Shown here: piece after piece, positions 4,608-5,125 of the stretch
How positions within the stretch are numbered: position 1 is the first letter of the stretch
Layout of the letters: each line of letters opens with the position of its first letter
Origin: Mucilaginibacter_A sp964244955
Lineage (GTDB): Bacteria; Bacteroidota; Bacteroidia; Sphingobacteriales; Sphingobacteriaceae
NCBI GenBank assembly: GCA_964244955.1
Contig: CAXTKQ010000182.1
Coordinates: forward strand, 1 to 5,125
Reading direction: 5' to 3'
Length of the DNA stretch: 5,125 bases
Program-made: the position numbers and the translations under genes
The notes under the pieces: generated by a model
Told to the model about the DNA's origin: nothing
Database searches by the model: none
Seen by the model: the letters and a program-made list of their open reading frames with translations, nothing else

Positions 4608-5125
4608 TTACCGCACCTTCCAAACATTATTCCCCCGGTCCACATCCGGCAACACACCATCCGGGTCAACCTGCACTTGCAAAACATCTTGCGTAACCGG
4701 CATATCAAAAGTAATGGCTTTGTTTTGCAGCCAGGTTTCTACCGGGAAAGTTTGGCGTTGTTTGCTGCCGTCTTTCAAAGTGATCTCGACCACAAAAGGC
4801 ATCGCCATTTTTTCCAAGTTGGCAACGGTAATTTGGATGCTTCTTTTACCACCAATTTTTTGGTACTGTACATCGTGGATGGCCAAATCCAATTTCCAGT
4901 TGTTGTAAAACCAGCCTTTCCAAAACCAGGACAAATCTTCGCCGGCGCCGTTTTCCATCGAACGGAAAAAATCTTCCGGCTGCGGGTGTTTGTAAGCCCA
5001 ATTGTGGATGTATTGCCGAAAAGCATAATCAAAACGGTCTTTGCCCAAAATCTGTTCGCGCAGCAAAACCAAACCAAAAGCGGGTTTAAAATAAGCAATC
5101 GGGTGGCGGTATTTTTCTTTGATCG
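4608..5125 (-). CDS. M1-family metallopeptidase, C-terminal part (5' end outside window)
   Basis: The last 171 residues of a peptidase of the M1 (gluzincin, aminopeptidase N / leukotriene A4 hydrolase) family. The frame runs open off the window edge, so the zinc site HExxH-x18-E lies upstream and is not seen. Visible family features are AYFKPAFGLVLLREQILG, whose Tyr (5091-5093) aligns with the catalytic Tyr in the PYEKG segment of leukotriene A4 hydrolase; FDYAFRQYIHNWAYKHPQPEDFFRSMEN; and GEDLSWFWKGWFYNNWKLDLA, which leads into a beta-rich C-terminal domain. It ends VDPDGVLPDVDRGNNVWKVR, a natural-looking terminus for Bacteroidota members, so the gene is not truncated at its 3' end. Bacteroidota M1 peptidases are usually exported and act on peptides, but the signal peptide is out of view. 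GC is clearly higher than in the next gene downstream. Confidence 0.9.
   Translation of the reverse strand, partial: IKEKYRHPIAYFKPAFGLVLLREQILGKDRFDYAFRQYIHNWAYKHPQPEDFFRSMENGAGEDLSWFWKGWFYNNWKLDLAIHDVQYQKIGGKRSIQITVANLEKMAMPFVVEITLKDGSKQRQTFPVETWLQNKAITFDMPVTQDVLQVQVDPDGVLPDVDRGNNVWKVR

Noticed and set aside
5070..5072. TTG codon as the start of a 154-residue separate gene
   Set aside because: The frame stays open upstream to the window edge and encodes conserved M1 sequence (AYFKPAFG), so this is an internal Leu codon.
4775..5098. Alternative reverse-strand frame overlapping the peptidase gene
   Set aside because: It is a shadow in another frame; the peptidase frame carries the family motifs and is open to the window edge.

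Overview
The window looks like chromosomal DNA from a Bacteroidota bacterium, most likely Sphingobacteriaceae (Pedobacter or Mucilaginibacter type). This is inferred from the AT-rich intergenic DNA, the lack of clear Shine-Dalgarno sequences, a DUF6799-type Met-rich secreted protein, a Bacteroidota-style M1 peptidase ending and a Bacteroidota-style antitoxin remnant. No RNA gene, CRISPR array or insertion sequence was seen.

Left part (1-2700), ordinary genome content: the tail of a Gly/Tyr/Arg/Asp-rich protein (+) runs into a strong bidirectional hairpin terminator shared with a uridine-phosphorylase-like gene (-). That gene is divergent, across 67 bp, from a membrane acyltransferase of the acyltransferase-3 family (+). 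A second bidirectional terminator separates the acyltransferase from a small exported Met-rich protein (-).

Middle part (about 2780-4604), accessory in character: a tightly packed pair of small genes of unknown function (-) resembles a toxin-antitoxin or other paired-gene module. A 129-bp divergent spacer with a long interrupted inverted repeat separates it from a decayed antitoxin-like gene (+). That gene is split by a frameshift at an A6 tract and probably also cut by a TGG-to-TGA change, and no toxin follows it. Next is a 274-residue protein (-) joining an N-terminal nucleoside-deoxyribosyltransferase/TIR-like domain, a helical linker and a C-terminal UvrD/PcrA-type Tudor domain. This fusion is the most interesting feature of the window.

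Right edge (4608-5125): the C-terminal 171 residues of an M1-family metallopeptidase (-). Its stop codon lies 3 nt before the start of the fusion gene, so the AT-rich accessory gene sits directly in the wake of a GC-richer housekeeping-type gene. The fusion gene is probably expressed by read-through from the peptidase transcript, or else from a promoter inside the peptidase coding sequence.
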